From assembly GCA_034370585.1 (NCBI GenBank), contig CP139771.1:20346501-20410500 (forward strand): a stretch of DNA of 64,000 bases. The letters are read 5' to 3'. Positions 10,984 through 21,116 of this stretch are shown one piece after another. Each line of letters starts with the position of its first letter. The first letter of the stretch is position 1. This stretch comes from Fragaria x ananassa. Its lineage: Eukaryota; Streptophyta; Magnoliopsida; Rosales; Rosaceae. The translations under genes were made by a program, and so were the position numbers. Under the pieces are notes generated by a model. That model had not been told where the DNA came from, did not search any database, and saw only the letters and a program-made list of their open reading frames with translations.

Positions 10984-11322
10984 TGTTGAAGATATTTAGA
11001 ATATGGCTGCATCATGATTGTCATGATTATAGCATGGTGATTATCTAGTTTTTTAAGTTTAATCCATGCTGCTGCTGTTTAGTCCATGCTGCTGCTACTG
11101 TTCTCCATGCTGCTGCTGCTGTTCTCCATGTTTATCTAGCTTAATAGTTTGTTCCTTCATTCATATAAAAAATCTTGTTGTTCAGTTTTCTTACACACAA
11201 TTCAATAGAAAAAAACACTTAAGAGAGAAAAATTTCTCCAAGCTCTTGTGTTGTGTGCTATCCTTTCTATTCGTCTTGTGACATTTCTTCTGCATTCGCC
11301 ATAATGAAGTTGTTTTTCTTCA
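10984..11322 (+). repeat. Ty1-copia 5' LTR
   Basis: 339 bp, begins TGTTGAAG and ends TTCTTCA, with the TG...CA termini of an LTR. It holds a CTGCTG-rich tract and ends immediately before the primer-binding site. It also serves as 3' LTR for the truncated copy on its left. Confidence 0.93.
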
Positions 11323-11334
11323 TGGTATCAGAGC
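11323..11334 (+). other. Primer-binding site
   Basis: TGGTATCAGAGC, complementary to the 3' end of plant initiator tRNA-Met, directly after the LTR. Standard for plant Ty1-copia. Confidence 0.9.
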
Positions 11335-11406
11335 AGGATCATTAGTATCCTGCTTCTGCTTTCAGTTTTTCGTTTTTCTTAAATCTTACCTTTTCTACAT
11401 TTTTCA

Positions 11407-14400
11407 ATGGAGGACTATGGCTCATCAACTGTAAATCCTTTTGGTTCTGTTCCTAATTCTGGGTCTGGATCTTCTGATCATGATGGGAACCCAAATCAAC
11501 GTTTGTGTTCAGTGTTGCTGAATCGTTTCAATTATCTTCACTGGTCCAGAGCAGTGACCTTAGCTCTTGGAAGCAAGAAGAAGCTTGGTTACATCTATGA
11601 GACAGTTGATGTTCCAGAAGTTGGTACTGAAGGTTTTGATTCGTGGCTGAGCACTGATCAACTTGTTAGAGCATGGCTTATCAACTCCATGGAGCCATCA
11701 ATGGCAATTATCTTCAGCTATTCTTCATCTGCAGGCTCTATGTGGAAGGAGATTGAAGATTTTTGTGGGAATCAGAATAATGCTGCTCGTGTTTTTCAGC
11801 TAAAGAAGGATATTGCTAAGTTTGAGCAAGAAGGTAAACCCTTCATTGATTACCTTGGGCGGTTAACCAGCATGTGGAATGAGCTTGATCTGTACAGACC
11901 TCATACTACGGATGGAGTTATCTTGCGCAAACGAGCTGATGAAGACAAGGTTTTCCAGCTCCTAGCCAACCTGAGCCCGGATTATGAAGATCTAAGGAGT
12001 CACATCCTCATGAATTCTGTGCTTCCCTCCTTCTCATCTGTTTGTGCTACTGTAAGGAGGGAGGAAACTAGAAGGGAGGCTATGAATGTGGAGATAAGGA
12101 CTAATCATGCTGAGTCCAGTGCCTATGTGTCTAGCTATAAGCAGTCTGATGACAGAGGGTACAAGGGAAAGAAGGGCAAGTGCACTCATTGCAATGGTAA
12201 TCATTTCCGAGATAAATGCTGGATATTGTTTCCAGAACACAAGGTGAAATTCCTTGAAGAGAAAGCCAAGAGAGAGGCTAAGGGAAGTGCCAAGGCGTAT
12301 TCAGTGTCTTCCTCTTCTAACTCAGTTGCTGGTCCTAGTGCTGCACTAGTTGCTTCAAGTCCAAGCTCTGTGTCCGTGGACTTTACCACCAATCCATGTA
12401 GTTTGATCAACGACTTTGCTGTTTTTCTCCAACAGAAAAAGAAGTTGAATGAGCATGATCACAATGCTCTCCTCAGTAACTTCTCAGAATTTCTTGCAGA
12501 AGCAGACCATGTCAAGGACAGTGATATTTCAGGTATCTTGACTGCTTTTAAGACTGCACTTATTATAAATTCTGAGAGTGATTTTTGGGTTATTGATTCT
12601 GGAGCCACAGATCACATGACAAATAAGATTGAGAATTTGCACGATTTTGAAAAATTATCTTCTCATGTTTCTGTTGCTAATGGGAAAGGAGCAGAAGTCT
12701 TAGGAAAAGGGAAAATTAATCTTTTTTCAAAGAACATAGAGTCAGATGCCTTATACATTCCTTCTTTTCCTTTCCAGTTGTTATCTGTGGGTAGAATTGT
12801 GAGAACTCTACATTGTCTAGCCATTTTTTCTCCTCATAACGTGATTTTTCAGGATATCACCACCAAGATGAAGATTGGTGAAGGAGTTTTTCTAAATGGT
12901 TTGTATTATGTGTCCAAACCTTTCCTGGCTTTTCAAGCATCTTCCAGTAGCTCTTTTGATCATCTGTTGTGGCATCACCGTCTAGCTCATCCATCAGAGA
13001 AGGTGTTATCCATTTTGTTTCCCTCCTTCAGTCAACAAGTCCACAACTGTGAAGTCTGCCATTTTTCTAAGTTTACTAGGTTACCGTTTAATTCTTCTGC
13101 CTCTAGGGCTTGTGATCCATTTGAAATCATCCATTCTGATATTTGGGGACCAGTTCTAAAATCCTTTGATGGGTTTAGATATTTTGTAACCTTTGTTGAT
13201 GATTTTACTAGGATTACATGGTTGTATCTATTGAAGTTTAAGAGTGAAGTATTTGATGTGTTTAAAAATTTTCATGATCTGGTGCATACTCAATTTTCAT
13301 CCAAAATTAAAATTCTCAGATCTGATAATGGCTCAGAATATATGTCCCATAAAATGTCTCAGTTTTTAAATGGAAATGGGATCATTCATCAAACCAGCTG
13401 TGTTGGAACACCACAACAAAATGGGATTGCAGAAAGAAAAAATAGGGATCTGCTTGAGAAAACAAGGGCTATGATGTTTTATGCTAATGTACCAAAAAGA
13501 TTTTGGTCTCAAGCTGTTCTTACTGCCACCTATATTATTAATCGCCTTCCCAGTAGAATTCTGAATTCAAGGTCTCCTCTGGAAGTTCTAAAGCATAGAA
13601 AAATTGATTTGTCTCATCTGAGGGTGTTTGGTTCAGTGTGCTATGTTCATGTTCAAGCCAAATATAGAGATAAATTGGATCCCAGAGCTATCAAATGCAT
13701 TTTTCTGGGATATTCCTCAACTCAGAAAGGGTATTGTTGCTATGATCCCGTTAGTAAGAAGAAATTTGTTTCCAGAGATGTCAGGTTCAATGAGACTGTT
13801 CCTTATTTTTCTGAGCAGTTGGATACAAGCACTCAGGGGGAGTTTTACACGGATCTATTTCCAGTTCCAAATGTTGGTACAGATGTGGCAATGGAATTAT
13901 CTCCTGGTCTGATCAGGAATGATCATGTTCCTGAGCCATCTATTAGTTTTGATGCTGGTACTGAGGCTCATGATGCCATTGATGAGTTTCTCGGTCACGA
14001 TGTTGCAGAGAATCAACCTGAAGCTGCTGCTGATACTTCCATTGTTCCAACTCTTCCTAGAAGAAATCCCTGCCGCACTAGAAATCCTCCAGTTCGACAC
14101 AAAGATTATGTGTCCTACACTTCCAGGTATCCTGTTGCACACTATATGGATATTGGAAAGTTTTCTTCTGCTTATGCTGCGTATTTAAGTGCCATAGACA
14201 GTCTTATTGACCCTCAAACCTTTCAAGAGGCTAGTCAAGTTGAAGCTTGGAGGCAGGCTATGAATACTGAACTTAAGGCCCTTGATGACAATCATACCTG
14301 GAGTCTTGTGCAGTTGCCTAAAGGGAAGAAAGCTGTTGGGTGCAGATGGATTTATAAAACAAAGCTCCATGCAGATGGGACTTTGGAGAGGCATAAAGCA

Positions 14401-15246
14401 AGACTTGTAGCTCGGGGCTTTACTCAGACCTATGGAGAAGACTATAAGGAAACGTTTGCACCTGTGGCAAAAATGAACACTGTAAGAGTGTTACTCTCTG
14501 TTGCTGTCAATCAAAATTGGTCTTTGCATCAAATGGATGTAAAGAATGCATTCTTGCATGGTGACCTGGAGGAAGAAGTTTACATGAAACTCCCTCCTGG
14601 TCATGAACTTTCTGACCACCATGAGATGGTCTGTAAGCTTCACAAAGCCATTTATGGTTTAAAACAGTCTCCTCGAGCTTGGTATGCCAAACTCAGCTCA
14701 GTCCTTGAAGATATTGGTTTTGTCAGTAGTAGTGCCGATTCCTCATTGTTTGTTAGGATGCGGAATGGCATGAAACTTGTGGTCTTGATCTATGTTGATG
14801 ATCTCATCATTACTGGTGATTGTATTGCTGAGATAAATTCTCTTAAAGGTTCTCTGCAAGCCAAGTTTGCAATGAAAGACCTTGGAGCTCTCAAGTATTT
14901 TCTGGGAATTGAGATGGCTGCATCTTCAAAGGGTCTTTTCCTCAGTCAGCGAAAATATATTCTTGAACTTCTGTCTGAAGCTGGACTTCTTGACTGCAAA
15001 CCTGCTCGCACTCCTCTTAACAGTAAACTTATGCTGGCTACTGAGGGTGCTTATCTCTCTGATGTGTGTCCTTATCAGAGGTTAGTTGGCAAATTGATAT
15101 ATCTCACTATCACTCGACCTGATATTTCATATGCAGTTAGCATTGTCAGTCAGTTTATGCACTCTCCTACTGATTTTCATTTGAGTATTGTCAAGAGAAT
15201 TCTGAGATATCTGAAAGGGTCAATTAGTAGAGGTATTCTGTTCTAA
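11407..15246 (+). CDS. Copia Gag-Pol polyprotein up to a premature stop
   Basis: A 1,279-residue open frame. Gag (about residues 25-260) is followed by a CX2CX3HX4C zinc knuckle (CTHCNGNHFRDKC, about residue 258), the aspartic protease motif IDSGATDHM (about 395), a GAG-pre-integrase histidine region (LLWHHRLAHP), integrase with HSDIWGP, RSDNGSEY and the Glu of AERKN (D,D,E about 575-675), and reverse transcriptase with YVDDLIITGD (about 1128). It stops at TAA 15244-15246 between RT and RNase H. The RNase H reading frame continues in the same phase, so this is a nonsense codon and not a frameshift. Apart from that lesion the polyprotein looks intact. Confidence 0.93.
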   Translation: MEDYGSSTVNPFGSVPNSGSGSSDHDGNPNQRLCSVLLNRFNYLHWSRAVTLALGSKKKLGYIYETVDVPEVGTEGFDSWLSTDQLVRAWLINSMEPSMAIIFSYSSSAGSMWKEIEDFCGNQNNAARVFQLKKDIAKFEQEGKPFIDYLGRLTSMWNELDLYRPHTTDGVILRKRADEDKVFQLLANLSPDYEDLRSHILMNSVLPSFSSVCATVRREETRREAMNVEIRTNHAESSAYVSSYKQSDDRGYKGKKGKCTHCNGNHFRDKCWILFPEHKVKFLEEKAKREAKGSAKAYSVSSSSNSVAGPSAALVASSPSSVSVDFTTNPCSLINDFAVFLQQKKKLNEHDHNALLSNFSEFLAEADHVKDSDISGILTAFKTALIINSESDFWVIDSGATDHMTNKIENLHDFEKLSSHVSVANGKGAEVLGKGKINLFSKNIESDALYIPSFPFQLLSVGRIVRTLHCLAIFSPHNVIFQDITTKMKIGEGVFLNGLYYVSKPFLAFQASSSSSFDHLLWHHRLAHPSEKVLSILFPSFSQQVHNCEVCHFSKFTRLPFNSSASRACDPFEIIHSDIWGPVLKSFDGFRYFVTFVDDFTRITWLYLLKFKSEVFDVFKNFHDLVHTQFSSKIKILRSDNGSEYMSHKMSQFLNGNGIIHQTSCVGTPQQNGIAERKNRDLLEKTRAMMFYANVPKRFWSQAVLTATYIINRLPSRILNSRSPLEVLKHRKIDLSHLRVFGSVCYVHVQAKYRDKLDPRAIKCIFLGYSSTQKGYCCYDPVSKKKFVSRDVRFNETVPYFSEQLDTSTQGEFYTDLFPVPNVGTDVAMELSPGLIRNDHVPEPSISFDAGTEAHDAIDEFLGHDVAENQPEAAADTSIVPTLPRRNPCRTRNPPVRHKDYVSYTSRYPVAHYMDIGKFSSAYAAYLSAIDSLIDPQTFQEASQVEAWRQAMNTELKALDDNHTWSLVQLPKGKKAVGCRWIYKTKLHADGTLERHKARLVARGFTQTYGEDYKETFAPVAKMNTVRVLLSVAVNQNWSLHQMDVKNAFLHGDLEEEVYMKLPPGHELSDHHEMVCKLHKAIYGLKQSPRAWYAKLSSVLEDIGFVSSSADSSLFVRMRNGMKLVVLIYVDDLIITGDCIAEINSLKGSLQAKFAMKDLGALKYFLGIEMAASSKGLFLSQRKYILELLSEAGLLDCKPARTPLNSKLMLATEGAYLSDVCPYQRLVGKLIYLTITRPDISYAVSIVSQFMHSPTDFHLSIVKRILRYLKGSISRGILF

Positions 15247-15744
15247 AGAAATCATCATACTAGCATTGTTGGATATGCTGATGCTGATTGGGCAGGGAAT
15301 GCAGTGGACAGAAAAAGCACCACAGGTTTTTGCACATTTGTTGGAGGGAACCTAGTTACATGGCGAAGTAAAAAGCAAAGGGTTGTGGCTAGATCAAGTG
15401 CAGAAGCTGAATATAGAGCTATGGCGTCTGCCTCTTGTGAGTTAATATGGCTTAAGAGCTTATTGTTCGACCTTGGCTTCCCTGTCACTGATGCTATGTC
15501 TCTGCATTGTGACAATCAAGCTGCCATGCACATTGCTTCCAATCCAGTTTTTCATGAAAGAACCAAACACATTGAAGTAGGCTGTCATTATATTCGATCA
15601 CAAGTGCAGGCCAAGGTAATTGAAACAGTGTATACCAGAAGTGCTGATCAACTTGCTGATATTTTTACCAAGTCTCTTCCTTCAGTGCAGTTTCTCTTGA
15701 TTCTTGGCAAGCTTGGATCAATAAATCCCCTTGATCCAGCTTGA
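15247..15744 (+). pseudogene. Copia RNase H domain behind the in-frame stop
   Basis: Continues in frame after the TAA with VGYADADWAG, DRKSTTGFC, the catalytic-region SSAEAEYRA and LHCDNQAAM, ending in a TGA at the polypurine tract. It is a normal copia RNase H C-terminus that can be made only by read-through or from an internal start at 15304. The 5' truncated copy shows the same stop. Confidence 0.88.
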
Positions 15745-15751
15745 GGGGGAG
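15742..15751 (+). other. Polypurine tract
   Basis: TGAGGGGGAG immediately before the 3' LTR, the plus-strand priming site for reverse transcription. The same tract precedes the LTR at 10984. Confidence 0.8.
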
Positions 15752-16094
15752 TGTTGAAGATATTTAGAGTATGGCTGCATCATGATTGTCATGATTATAG
15801 CATGGTGATTATCTAGTTTTCTAAGTTTAGTCCATGCTGCTGCTGTTTAGTCCATGCTGCTGCTACTGTTCTCCATGCTGCTCCATGCTGCTGTTCTCCA
15901 TGTTTATCTAGCTTAATAGTTTGTTCCTTCATTCATATAAAAAGTCTTGTTGTTCAGTTTTCTTACACACAATTCAATAGAAAAAAACACTTAAGAGAGA
16001 AAAATTTCTCCAAGCTCTTGTGTTGTGTGCTATCCTTTCTATTCGTCTTGTGACATTTCTTCTGCATTCGCCATAATGAAGTTGTTTTTCTTCA
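15752..16094 (+). repeat. Ty1-copia 3' LTR
   Basis: 343 bp, same ends as the 5' LTR. It differs from it by about four transitions and a rearranged CTG-rich stretch. The right flank is AGAACTGTTA, not GDSL sequence. Confidence 0.93.
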
Positions 16095-16301
16095 AGAACT
16101 GTTAATGGAAGGACATGTATGTAATTACTAGATTTTACTGTGAGAGATTCAATACCCACACAAGGTGAAGGCAATCCATCCAACTGCATGTCCTCTCATC
16201 TTCAGTTCATCACCGTCACCATGAATCTGAGAAAAAACAAAAGAGAAAAAACAGAGGTAGATAGACCATTGCTTCTCCACCATCTCCAACCTCTCCAACC
16301 C

Positions 16302-16692
16302 CTCCTCCTCCGTCGAGTTCAAGCCCAACCACCCCGCCTCTCCTCATGCGCCGTCGTCAAATCCATGCCCTCCCCGGACCCAACCTCACCACCATGGTCA
16401 GAAAGTTCATGGAAAGACGATTAGCGGCACCGCCTTGGTGATTCCGTTAATCGCCGACGGCGTGAAAAAGACTGCAAAAAATGGCTCCTCCGGCTTCAAC
16501 TTCGCCGGGGTGCACAGGGAGCTCTTTTGGAAAGCCACGGACAAGGAGGTTAAGGTGTTGACTGAGGTCAAAGGGAACACCAAGACACTGGCCATGGTGT
16601 TGAGAAGTGAGAGAGAGCTTCTGAGTTTGAATAAGGATCAAGAATCGCAGAGACTGAGCACAGGGGTGTTTGATTCGATCAGATTGATTTGA
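16302..16692 (+). pseudogene. Broken fragment of a conserved plant coiled-coil-type protein (family not identified)
   Basis: A frame at 16435-16692 reads VIPLIADGVKKTAKN, GVHRELFWKATDKEVKV and TKTLAMVLRSERELLSLNKDQE, which looks like conserved protein and not random ORF. Upstream residues that belong to it (MVRKFMERRL) lie in another frame ending in a stop, so a 1-base shift separates the two parts near 16420. After KDQE the similarity ends and the frame closes. I recall similar plant coiled-coil proteins of unknown function but cannot name the family. Likely a truncated pseudogene or captured fragment next to the copia 3' LTR. Confidence 0.45.
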
Positions 16693-18429
16693 GAAAGATA
16701 GGTGTTTATGTTTTGGGCAGAGGGGTGATCATTAACTCGGCATCGTTATATCCCGCCCTGACAAGATTTAGTTTCCTATCAGCTCAAGTAAAAAGTGTAC
16801 AAGATCTTGAAAGGAAACACAATCTGGTGCAGCTTCACATGTCCATAAACTCCTTCAAATATCCCCAAACCACCGGTCACGGCCAGGCTGGTGTCCTCGT
16901 GCGCCTCCTCCCCCTCCGCCGGTTCTTCCTACACCGACGCCGAGTTCGCTTTCTCGCCGGGCCGCCCGCTCCGATCGAACTCGGCTCGACTCGCTGCGGC
17001 TGTAACGATGTCGTCTTCGCTGCCTGGCAGGGGGTTTGATTTGAAGGCGGCCGTGCAGGCTAGTAGCGTCCCTGCCACCGGCTTGACTTGAAGGGTCTTT
17101 TGAGAGAGAAGAGGGAGGAGAGAGAGTCAAACTAGTCATTGGGTGGGGTATTTTTTTTGTGATTTGAAATTTAACGGTTGAACATATTTTATTGTTAACA
17201 GTGTTAATCGATAAATTTATCTATATACCTTTCAGATTTGAAATCTGTGGCTGAAGTAATGCCACGTGTCAGGACCCACTAGTGACGTGCTGTACCACGG
17301 CGTAGTCTGGCGCTTTCCAAAAAATTGAAAGAAAAAGAAGGGGATAATGAGGCTATTTTATTATTATCCTTATTGTTATTATTATTGTTAAATCCAAACA
17401 CATGGATTTGTGTTTGTTGATCTTAATTAGGGTGAGTTCTGGAATGTATGCAGTACATTGAATATTTTAATTGTCAGAAGTACGTGTCAAGCTGTAATTG
17501 GCCCGTGCAAGTTAACTCTCTGTCAGTCTCCGTCGTCCCCGTTAGCGTGTGAGCTGCGTGACCTCTAGTAACTTTTTCATCGCAATCCAACTGAATCGAG
17601 GTGGGTAACTTGATTGTTGAGATTATTTTCTTGAAGCTTGAATTGGGTAATATCCGATCTTGTATTATTGAAGGAAAAATCAGAAAGGATCCAAACAGAA
17701 ATCATTTGGAGAGAGATAATCATCTAGGACAGATCCGGAATTGGGATAACCTTCTTCTGCCGTCACCCTCCATGACCTTCGAGATGGAGAACTAAGTCGT
17801 CCTTTACTAGATAACCTTCCCAAAATTACCGGAAAAGTCATCGGAATCACAAACCAAGCCAAAGCCGAAATCCAGAAACCCAGAAAAACATGAACTTGTT
17901 AAAATCCAATCGAATCCAACATGTATTGATACCAATGGGTAGAGCTCGAAGAGTATATGAAAACCTTACCTCAATCGACCCAAAACGGTGCCGGAAAATG
18001 CAGAAATCGGCAGAAGGGCAGTAGCTTCTCTCTGCGGAATAGCAGAGAAAGGATATTATATGAACCCTAAATCCAAACCATTACTCTCTCTTAAACCATT
18101 AGACCCAAAAAAAAAAAAAAAAACTCTCTTAATCTTTTTTTATGTCCTTCGATGGTGTATTCGGTGGGATGTAGATTTACACTCACGAGACGCGCTTGGC
18201 GCGTGCTTCATATCAAGAGTAAAAAGTCATAATTTCACCACATCAATCTCGGTTGACGTCATCCAAAAACAAGAGCAGTACATGAGGTACTACGTACACA
18301 GCAGACGTCTCCCTCAATTAGGCCGAACTAGGTTTTGTTTCTGTTTATGTAGGTGTTTGGTTTTAAATTTGGGGTTTAGGGTTTAGACTTTTTGGGTTTA
18401 AGTGTAAATAGGAAACATAAGTGTTAATA
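16693..18429. other. Intergenic region without a recognisable gene
   Basis: A GC-rich stretch (16860-17090) gives overlapping ORFs in several frames, a composition effect; one may be more of the broken gene at 16.4 kb but I cannot align it. The rest is AT-rich with a 17-base A-run near 18110. Confidence 0.3.
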
Positions 18430-21116
18430 GGGTTGACCGTCTCAATCGACATCTAAACATTATCGAAAATATGTGATTTTTCAACTTTAGTCGTATTTAT
18501 CTATTTCGGGCACATCCTATTTCACATGATTTTCGAAAATATTGCTTCTTTTGTATAGTTGGTTCACAATAATGTGTACTTGCAATAACTTACTAAACAA
18601 ATTATGCTGATTTAGTAGGCACGTGGCGATCAGAGGTCATAAACATGTGAAAATAAATATTTCATCGTCTGATGTAGACATGGTGATTAAATAGGTCTAC
18701 TGAAAAAAATTCATCCTATTTCGGATTCGTTAGACCCCCCATCGAATCGATCAACCTAAATTCAACTTCATTTTTTACACGAAACGCGGTTGACCGGCAT
18801 CGTGCAAAACCCTATATTTCCCCTTTTTTAACTTAAAACTCGTATACATGAGATTTAGGAACCCATGAAAAAAAATTGTTAAATTGACCCTCCGGTGGTT
18901 AGGCTCTTCTTAGGAGCGCCTAAGCGTATTTAGAGTTGACTGTTTTTATCCTGAAGCAAACGTTACTGAAAGTTTGTGAATTTTCAACCCTATCCATAAT
19001 TCACTATTTTGATCACATTCTATTTCACAAGATTTTCTGAAATTTTGCTTCTTCTGTATAGCTATTGGACAAATTTCTCCTTTAGTTTTTTTCTTATTCT
19101 TTTCCATAACCCCCATTTCGAGAAAAGTTGGAAGAGGAATTCCCAATTCTTACACAGATGAGATTGATCACACCTGATCAGTGAAAAATTCTGACACTAA
19201 TCATTTACGAGTGAGTATTACACCTGACAAGTGGATGAGTTTTCTAGTTGGCTATGTGCTTAGATAGGTAAAAGATACTCGGGCTGAACTTTTAAATCTG
19301 GGGCTTCTTTCTACTCTTTTGTAATCGAAAGAGCCTCACCCTTGGCCATTACGAATGACAAGTACACACAAGAATGACTCGATTGAGTCCCGAGAGACAA
19401 AAAGATTGACTAGACATAATGGCCATTGACAGAAGGAGTCACCGAGCGGAATGTTCATAATGATGTACATTTGTATATAACTTACTAAACAAGTTATACC
19501 GCTTTAGTAGGCACATGGCGATCCGAGGTGATAAATATGTGAAAATAAAAATTTCACCGTTCGATGTAGACATGGTGATTAAGTAGGTGTACTGAAAAAA
19601 TTCCACCCTGTTTCGGATTCGTTAGACCCCCCATTGAACCGGTTAACCTAAATTCAACTTCATTTTATACACGAAACATGGTTGACTGACATTATGTGGA
19701 ACCGTACTTTTTTCTGTTTTCGAACCTAAAACTCATATACATAAGATTTAGGAACCCATGAAAAAAATTGTTAAATTGACCCTCTGGTGGTTAGGCTCTC
19801 TTTAGGAGCGCCTAAGCGTATTTAGCGTTGACTGTTTTTAACGGGAAGCAAACGTTACAGAAAGTTTGTGATTTTTCAACCCTATCCATATTTCACTATT
19901 CCAATCACATCCTATTTCACAAGATTTTTTTAAAATTTTGCTTCTTCTGTATAGTTGGTTCACAATGTTGTACACTTGCATATAACTTACTAAACAAGTT
20001 ATACCGCTTTAGTAGGCACGTGACGATCCGATGTCATAAATATGTGAAAATAAAAATTCTACCGTCTGATGTAGACATGGTGATTAAATAGGTCTACTGA
20101 AAAAAATCCACCATGTTTCGGATTCGTTAGACCCCCCATCAAACTGGTCAATCTAAATTCAACTTCATTTTATACACGAAACGCGGTTGACTGACATCGT
20201 GCGGAACCCTATTTTTTCCATTTTTGAACCTAAAACTCGTATACATGAGATTTAGGAACTCATGAAAAAAAATTGTTAAATTGACCCTCTTTAATTAGGA
20301 GCGCCTAAGTGTATTTAAAGTTGACTGTTTTTATCGGGAAGAAAACGTTACCGAAAGTTTATGATTTTTTTAACCCTATATGTATTTCACTATTCCAGTC
20401 ACATCCTATTTCACCAGATTTTTAAATTTTTTGTCTCTTCAGTATAATTGGTTCACAATGATGTATAAGTCATATAACCTAATAAACAAGTTATACCGCT
20501 TTAATAGGCTCGTGGCGATCCGAGGTCATAAATATGTGAAAATAAAAATTTCACCGTTTAATGTAGACATGGTGATTAAATAGGTCTACTAAAAAAAATC
20601 CACCCAGTTTCGGATAAGTACCCCCATCGAACCTGTCAACTCTTATTTCAACCTCATTTTTACACGAAACGCGGTTGACTGGCTTCATGTGAGACTTTAT
20701 TTTTGCCCGTTTTCGAATTTAAAACTCGTATATATATGATTTAGAAACGCATGAAAATTTGTTAAATTGACCCTCCGGTAGTTAGGCTCCCCTTAGGAGC
20801 GCCTATGCATATTTAGAATTGACTGCATTTATTGGGAAGCAAACACTACCAAAAGTTTGTGATTTTTTAACCCTATTTGTATTTCACTATTCCGGCCACA
20901 TCTTATTTCACAAGATTTTTGAAAATTTTACCTCTTTTGTATAGTTGGTTCACAATGATGTACACTTGCGTATGACCTACTAAACAAGTTATACCGCTTT
21001 AGTAGGGTTAGTAGGCACGTGGTGATCCTAGGTCATAAATTGATAAATAAGTGAAAATAAAAATTTCACCGTCCGATGTAGACATAGTGATTAAATAGGT
21101 CTACTGAAAAAAATTC
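18430..21116 (+). repeat. Tandem array of ~500-bp units, proximal part
   Basis: Marker strings recur at even spacing: GCGCCTAAGCGTATTTAG at about 18916, 19809, 20302 and 20799, and the GATGTAGACAT region near 18671, 19563, 20069, 20562 and 21075. Units are about 493-520 bp; the first interval is longer because roughly 390 bp of unrelated sequence (about 19065-19455) interrupts it. Around five units are present, with 5-15% divergence by eye. They are non-coding; the short ORFs repeat with the unit. The array continues briefly at 24739-24779 beyond the hAT insertion. Confidence 0.85.

Larger units (their letters stand above)
10984..16094 (+). mobile_element. Full-length Ty1-copia LTR retrotransposon
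   Basis: A 5,111-bp element: LTRs 10984-11322 and 15752-16094, primer-binding site from 11323, Gag-Pol from 11407, polypurine tract 15744-15751. Order protease, integrase, reverse transcriptase, RNase H is diagnostic of Ty1-copia. The two LTRs differ by about four substitutions and one short CTG-tract length change, so insertion is recent. The usual 5-bp target duplication cannot be checked because the left flank is another copy of the element's own 3' end. Confidence 0.93.

Noticed and set aside
11066..11281. Cys-rich small protein with CCCYCSPCC-like repeats
   Set aside because: It is translated CTG-repeat sequence inside the copia LTR, not a gene.
16855..17139. Overlapping Arg/Ser-rich ORFs in a GC-rich stretch
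   Set aside because: All frames are open because of base composition; no domain recognised.
19828..20583. Two similar small ORFs 490 bp apart
   Set aside because: They repeat with the tandem unit and are not under visible coding constraint.
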